From: an uncultured Bariatricus sp.
Lineage (GTDB): Bacteria > Bacillota > Clostridia > Lachnospirales > Lachnospiraceae
Length of the DNA: 64,000 nucleotides
NCBI GenBank assembly: GCA_934307065.1
Contig: CAKRCD010000006.1
Coordinates: 49,853-113,852, forward strand
Direction of reading: 5' to 3'
Shown here: positions 60,321-64,000 of the stretch, piece after piece
Layout: every line of letters begins with the position of its first letter
Position numbering within the stretch: position 1 is the stretch's first letter
Made by a program: the position numbers and the translations under genes
Notes under the pieces: model-generated
Databases searched by the model: none
Told to the model about the DNA's origin: nothing
Seen by the model: only the letters and a program-made list of their open reading frames with translations

Positions 60321-62339
60321 TTATAAATATTTCATCATTGTCGGGACAAGGATGTTCATATCAACAGGCTTGGCAACATGCGCATTCATTCCAACAGAAA
60401 GAGCCTTTTGTATATCTTCTGCGAAAGCATTGGCTGTCATCGCAATAATTGGAATCCTGGCTTTTTTCGTATCTTTCATCTTTCGGATAATTAATGTAGC
60501 ATCATATCCATTCATAATCGGCATCTGAATATCCATAAGGATCATCTTATAATAACCAGCATCAGCTTTTTCTATCATATCAATGCATGCAACACCATCA
60601 TTGGCAGTCTCAACAATACATCCTTTTTCCATCAGTAGTTCTGTTGCGATTTCAGTGTTGAGCTCATTATCTTCGACCAATAAAATCCGAACTCCGTCCA
60701 AGCAATTTTTATTGCACAGATTACTATTTTTCTTCACCAGAGAATCGTCTTCTGACGCTTTTCTGCAAGGAATAGTTACCGTAAATTGAGAACCCTCACC
60801 CTGCCTGCTTTTCACTTCTATTGTACCATCCATGAGCTCTACAAGCTTTTTCGTAATGCCCATTCCTATGCCACTGCCCTCAATATGACTGGATGTAGTG
60901 TTCCGTTCTCTTTCAAAAGTTTCAAAAATACGCTTTTGGAATTCTTCAGACATACCAATTCCATTATCGGTAATGGTAATGATCATATTGCACCAGTCTT
61001 CTTTTTCACAAGATTTCTGTACAACATTACAGGATATAGCACCTCCTGTATTTGTATACTTTATTGCATTACTGATAAGATTAAGACAGACTTCTGACAG
61101 GTGCGGTACATCCATATATACATACGGATACATGATTTGTTCTGTCAAAGAGAGCGTCTGATTTTTACTGTCTACCTGTTGTTGGAACATAATGACACAA
61201 TTTTCAAAGCACTCATGGACATTTGAAACAGTGTATTCCATTTCGACCTTATTATTTTCAATTCTTGCAAGATCCAGAACATTACCAAGCATCAACAAAA
61301 GTTCTTTTCCGCATATTTGAATTTTTTCAAGATACCTGCCAAGTTTTTCTGTTTCCTGCAAATGTCTGGTCGCCAAATCTGCATAACCAATGATTGCGTT
61401 CATAGGAGTCCTGATGTCATGGGACATATTTAACAGAAATGACGATTTTGCTTTATTTGCGCACTCTGCTTTTAATTTCGCTTCCCGCAATTCTCCCTCT
61501 TGTCTTAATTCCCGCATTTTTTCATCTGTCACATCTCGATTCGCAATCAACACAGATGTAATATTTCCATTTTTATCATAACTCTGAGGAACGACCATGG
61601 AAAGAAACCATGAACCACTCTTCTTTTTGAATTCAGAAGACATAGATTCTTTATTATGAAGCCGTGCAGCCATTGTTTCTATATCAAAAAATTCTATATA
61701 CTTCTGTACAAATGGTTCCGCTATAATACCCTCGATAATCTCAAACTGAGAATCCCAATCTGCAATGTCAACTTTAATATCCATATCCCTTTTTCGGGAT
61801 CTTTTGACAAGTTCAACCTTCTTTGTTTTTAAATTCAACTTTGAGATATGATAATAGGCAGTGCCCAATGCATAAAATGCCTGCCGAGTTTTTTTCACCT
61901 GCGTTCCCAAAGTCACAGGAAACTCTTCACCGTCCATCTGTTCCAAATCCGGTGTTGACTGATGCAGATGCTGAACCAGCCATTTTCCATTCGTCCACTT
62001 ATAGATAATCGTAAATCTTGTCTCCATTTTAAAACAGATGGAATCATCTTTAAACAGACCAATAAAATCTACTGTTCCATGTGCAAGAACATGGTCATCG
62101 TCAAGTCTTTCTTCTTCCTGATGTAAATTTTGTATTTCGATTCTGATTTTATCTCTTCGTTTTACATCAACTTTAAATGATTCTAAGAACTCATGTAGAT
62201 TCGTAAATAATTCATGTTTCCCTGTTCCAATCAGACTAATATTTTCATCAAAATAATTCTCTATACCAAAATCATTTATTGATTCGGCATTAATATATAT
62301 TTTCAAAAGTTGCTCTGTGAGTTTTTTAAAATCATCCAT
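60321..62339 (-). CDS. Hybrid sensor histidine kinase with SnoaL-like N-terminus and receiver domain
   Basis: 672 residues, no membrane segment. Residues ~1-140 resemble a SnoaL/NTF2-like domain (IYKWTNGKWLVQHLHQSTP). A PAS-like region follows (~150-280). HisKA has the phospho-histidine in LLNMSHDIRTPMNAIIGYADLA (~310). The ATPase has DNGIGM and GSGIGMGI (~450-490). The receiver domain has VEDNELN and the phosphoacceptor aspartate in ILMDIQMPIMNG (~605). This cytosolic hybrid kinase probably passes phosphate to an HPt protein elsewhere. GAAAGGGAATCGT precedes the ATG. An extended -10 promoter (TGATATAAT, plus-strand 62461-62469) lies ~115 nt upstream. Confidence 0.9.
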   Translation of the reverse strand: MDDFKKLTEQLLKIYINAESINDFGIENYFDENISLIGTGKHELFTNLHEFLESFKVDVKRRDKIRIEIQNLHQEEERLDDDHVLAHGTVDFIGLFKDDSICFKMETRFTIIYKWTNGKWLVQHLHQSTPDLEQMDGEEFPVTLGTQVKKTRQAFYALGTAYYHISKLNLKTKKVELVKRSRKRDMDIKVDIADWDSQFEIIEGIIAEPFVQKYIEFFDIETMAARLHNKESMSSEFKKKSGSWFLSMVVPQSYDKNGNITSVLIANRDVTDEKMRELRQEGELREAKLKAECANKAKSSFLLNMSHDIRTPMNAIIGYADLATRHLQETEKLGRYLEKIQICGKELLLMLGNVLDLARIENNKVEMEYTVSNVHECFENCVIMFQQQVDSKNQTLSLTEQIMYPYVYMDVPHLSEVCLNLISNAIKYTNTGGAISCNVVQKSCEKEDWCNMIITITDNGIGMSEEFQKRIFETFERERNTTSSHIEGSGIGMGITKKLVELMDGTIEVKSRQGEGSQFTVTIPCRKASEDDSLVKKNSNLCNKNCLDGVRILLVEDNELNTEIATELLMEKGCIVETANDGVACIDMIEKADAGYYKMILMDIQMPIMNGYDATLIIRKMKDTKKARIPIIAMTANAFAEDIQKALSVGMNAHVAKPVDMNILVPTMMKYL

Positions 62340-62685
62340 ACGATTCCCTTTCTCTAAAAAAACATTTAAATGATTTTACGTTTTCTCGTTATTTCTAAAG
62401 TTTATCCACTTTTCATTCTCTTTCCAAAACTTCGAACTTACATATAAAATCGTTTATTCTATTATATCACAGCGAAACATTGTCCTGCCATCATTTTTCA
62501 AGATTCAAGTTTGCGGGGATGATAATCGATTTATTAGAGTAAAAGATTCTTTTAGCAATTTCTTATTTATTGCGAATAAGCTTACATGCGCTATAATAAA
62601 ACAAATTAACAGATATTTATAATTAACAGGCAGACGCCTGATAATTAGCATAAACTCCCTTAACCTTTTTCATGTTTCTTCTCCT
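62340..62685. other. 346-nt intergenic region with kinase promoter, hairpin and a 16-codon frame
   Basis: On the minus strand it holds an extended -10 TGATATAAT (62461-62469) that should drive the histidine kinase. A hairpin at 62621-62646 (AATTA.CAGGC/GCCTG.TAATT, one mismatched pair, 4-nt loop) probably ends the restriction operon. Directly after the restriction gene, AAAGGAGAAGAAAC precedes an ATG (62673) opening a 16-codon frame, MKKVKGVYANYQASAC, which ends within that hairpin. The frame is too short to judge and may be the head of a lost gene. Confidence 0.5.
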
Positions 62686-63567
62686 TTATCTAAATAATGT
62701 ATTCATAATCCCGTTCTCCATATCATCAATACTATAAATCGTATCCATAACCTCGAATGTTTCTCTCAAATTACCTCTTGCACTTTTCCAACCAACACCA
62801 TCTGTAAACCATACAAAGGTAAATCCATCTATAGTATTAGCTTCCTGTGATAGCATCTTATAACTTCTTGCAGTTTCATTTAACTTTGACCCACCACCAG
62901 TATAGAAATTTGTTTCTATTGCATATATCATTTTATCCGTCTTAACCACAAAATCAAATCTTTTCGCAGCCTTTCCCTCATTAGACAACGCTGACAAATC
63001 AATTCCCCATTTGTTTTCTATATCAACAAGATACATTTCCTTATAGTAATTAATATCACGTATAAATCCAGCATCCTGTATATATTTCTCAACCAAGTTC
63101 TCCATTAAATGTCCACCACGATTTTTACGACCATTTGAATCCAGTCCAGTTTCTACACCTGTTACATAATCCACTAAGTCCTTTATAATATGATTCTGTA
63201 ACAAATCAAACAACCCAGTCTTTTCCATAAAATAGGTACACATCTCATAATATCTATGACTATTTGGAGGATATTTACCATAATCAAATTTATACAAAAA
63301 TCCCCCATTTTCATCTTGGCAATATATCTCATTCTCTCTTTTTGCCAACAAGATTGGTATTGCCTTTAATATTTCAGGATATCGTTTTAATAAATTCACA
63401 AAATCTATTTTTATATTCTTGCTACCTACAAGCGAATTTAATATATTTAATTCAATCTTTACTTCATCTACATTTCTATAAACCTTCTCAAAATCCACAT
63501 AATAATCATATGTCGATATACTTGGTCTGAACTTGCTCAACCATTCATCAAAATCTCTATTTGCCAT
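62686..63567 (-). CDS. dpnB: Type II restriction endonuclease, DpnII/MboI family (GATC)
   Basis: 293 residues, the usual length for DpnII. It would cut DNA at unmethylated GATC. Family landmarks: NILNSLVGSKNIKIDF near residue 45, CTYFMEKTGLFDLLQNHIIKDLVDYVTGVETGLDSNGRKNRGGHLMENLVEKYI (~110-165), and the nuclease core with KRFDFVVKTDKMIYAIETNFYTGGGSKLNETARSY (~205-240; D, E and x-N/K-type residues). It overlaps the preceding methyltransferase by 11 nt, as in the dpnM-dpnA-dpnB order of Streptococcus pneumoniae. The region is A+T-rich, as expected for an acquired defence module. Confidence 0.9.
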   Translation of the reverse strand: MANRDFDEWLSKFRPSISTYDYYVDFEKVYRNVDEVKIELNILNSLVGSKNIKIDFVNLLKRYPEILKAIPILLAKRENEIYCQDENGGFLYKFDYGKYPPNSHRYYEMCTYFMEKTGLFDLLQNHIIKDLVDYVTGVETGLDSNGRKNRGGHLMENLVEKYIQDAGFIRDINYYKEMYLVDIENKWGIDLSALSNEGKAAKRFDFVVKTDKMIYAIETNFYTGGGSKLNETARSYKMLSQEANTIDGFTFVWFTDGVGWKSARGNLRETFEVMDTIYSIDDMENGIMNTLFR

Positions 63568-64000
63568 TTGCTGCCTTCTCCAATCTTTTCTTGGATATTT
63601 CCAAGTATTCTTTGCTTACATCTATTCCAATAAATTTCCGCCCAAATCGCACTGCCTCTACCCCGGTAGTGCCGGAACCGCAAAAAGGATCCAATATAAC
63701 TTGTCCTTCCTCTGTAGATGCTAATACAATTCTTTCTAGCAGATATATCGGTTTCTGTGTCGGATGCTTACCTTCTGTCTTTTCCGATGGTTTCGTCAGT
63801 GCCCCTGTCCACACATCCTTCATCTGCTTTCCGCCATTCATTTCTTTCATTTTTTTATAATCAAAAAAATGCCGAGACTTCTTATCATTCTTCTTTGCCC
63901 ATAAAATGGTTTCCGTAGAATGTGTGAAGCATCGACATGCTAAGTTTGGTGGTGGATTTGTTTTCTGCCATGTTATGTTGTTTATTATCTTGAAGCCTTC
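63557..64000 (-). CDS. dpnA: DNA adenine methyltransferase (DpnA-like), N-terminus beyond window
   Basis: 148 C-terminal residues are visible; the frame is open to base 64000. The end has the SAM-binding block HPTQKPIYLLERIV and DPFCGSGTTGVEAVRFGRKFIGIDVSKEYLEISKKRL, preceded by ITWQKTNPPPNLACRCFTHSTETILWAKK. This order, with the catalytic motif first (outside the window) and FxGxG last, is the beta-class N6-adenine arrangement seen in DpnA, which also modifies single-stranded GATC DNA. The gene protects host DNA from the adjacent DpnII-type nuclease. A dpnM-type dam gene is expected beyond the edge. Confidence 0.87.
   Translation of the reverse strand, partial: EGFKIINNITWQKTNPPPNLACRCFTHSTETILWAKKNDKKSRHFFDYKKMKEMNGGKQMKDVWTGALTKPSEKTEGKHPTQKPIYLLERIVLASTEEGQVILDPFCGSGTTGVEAVRFGRKFIGIDVSKEYLEISKKRLEKAANGK

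Overview
The window looks like a chromosomal segment from a gut-type anaerobic Firmicute of the class Clostridia, most likely a Lachnospiraceae (Blautia/Dorea/Mediterraneibacter-like). The grounds are Gram-positive gene families throughout: a BspA-type surface protein with a sortase-like tail, a Gram-positive type IV pilus operon without a secretin, a DegV protein, DUF362 and ferredoxin proteins, two MATE pumps and an ArsS-type selenoprotein. AGGAGG-like ribosome binding sites and A+T-rich intergenic DNA agree. No rRNA, tRNA, CRISPR array or insertion sequence was seen. The species is inferred and was not tested.

Layout. 1-5.2 kb (minus): the start of sbcD, a translational GTPase fused to a YacP/Rae1-like NYN nuclease domain, a cytoplasmic parvulin isomerase and a histidine phosphatase. 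5.3-6.9 kb (plus): a MarR regulator and a DegV lipid-binding protein, then a 162-nt palindromic element. 7-10.3 kb (minus, visibly A+T-rich): an unusually long ECF-type sigma factor with a winged-helix extension, and a one-gene ABC exporter. 10.4-22.6 kb: metabolic and regulatory genes, namely an acyl-CoA ligase, HD-domain proteins, an alpha/beta hydrolase, galM, a two-gene arsenosugar-type radical SAM selenoprotein/AhpD cassette, an FMN flavoprotein, a Cu/Zn-SOD-like protein, a MerR-HD fusion, a DUF362 protein and a MATE pump. 22.8-28.1 kb: a 1760-residue BspA-like leucine-rich-repeat surface protein. 28.3-30.4 kb: a membrane-lipid operon (TVP38, psd, PAP2). 30.5-35.6 kb: a Crp/Fnr regulator divergent from a ferredoxin gene, a second MATE pump, a DapB-like dehydrogenase and upp.

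35.7-57.1 kb (minus) is the centrepiece: one apparent 21-kb type IV pilus operon. It starts with a 3248-residue prepilin-like protein carrying about 35 GLUG-type repeats and Fn3-like domains. Minor pilins, two major-pilin paralogues each preceded by a similar mRNA hairpin, a prepilin peptidase, PilC, a PilM-PilN fusion, PilO, PilB and PilT follow, and rlmD is last. PilB has a two-motif MshEN-like N-terminus of the c-di-GMP-binding type. The divergent neighbour at 57.4-60.2 kb is a membrane HD-GYP/GGDEF protein, so c-di-GMP control of the pilus is a reasonable inference.

60.3-62.3 kb: a hybrid histidine kinase. 62.7-64 kb: a DpnII-type restriction endonuclease and the end of its DpnA-like adenine methyltransferase, cut by the window edge.

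The strongest unusual items are the giant modular pilin, the in-frame UGA/SECIS in the radical SAM gene, the GTPase-Rae1 fusion, the PilM-PilN fusion, and the sigma factor-winged helix/ABC exporter pair.
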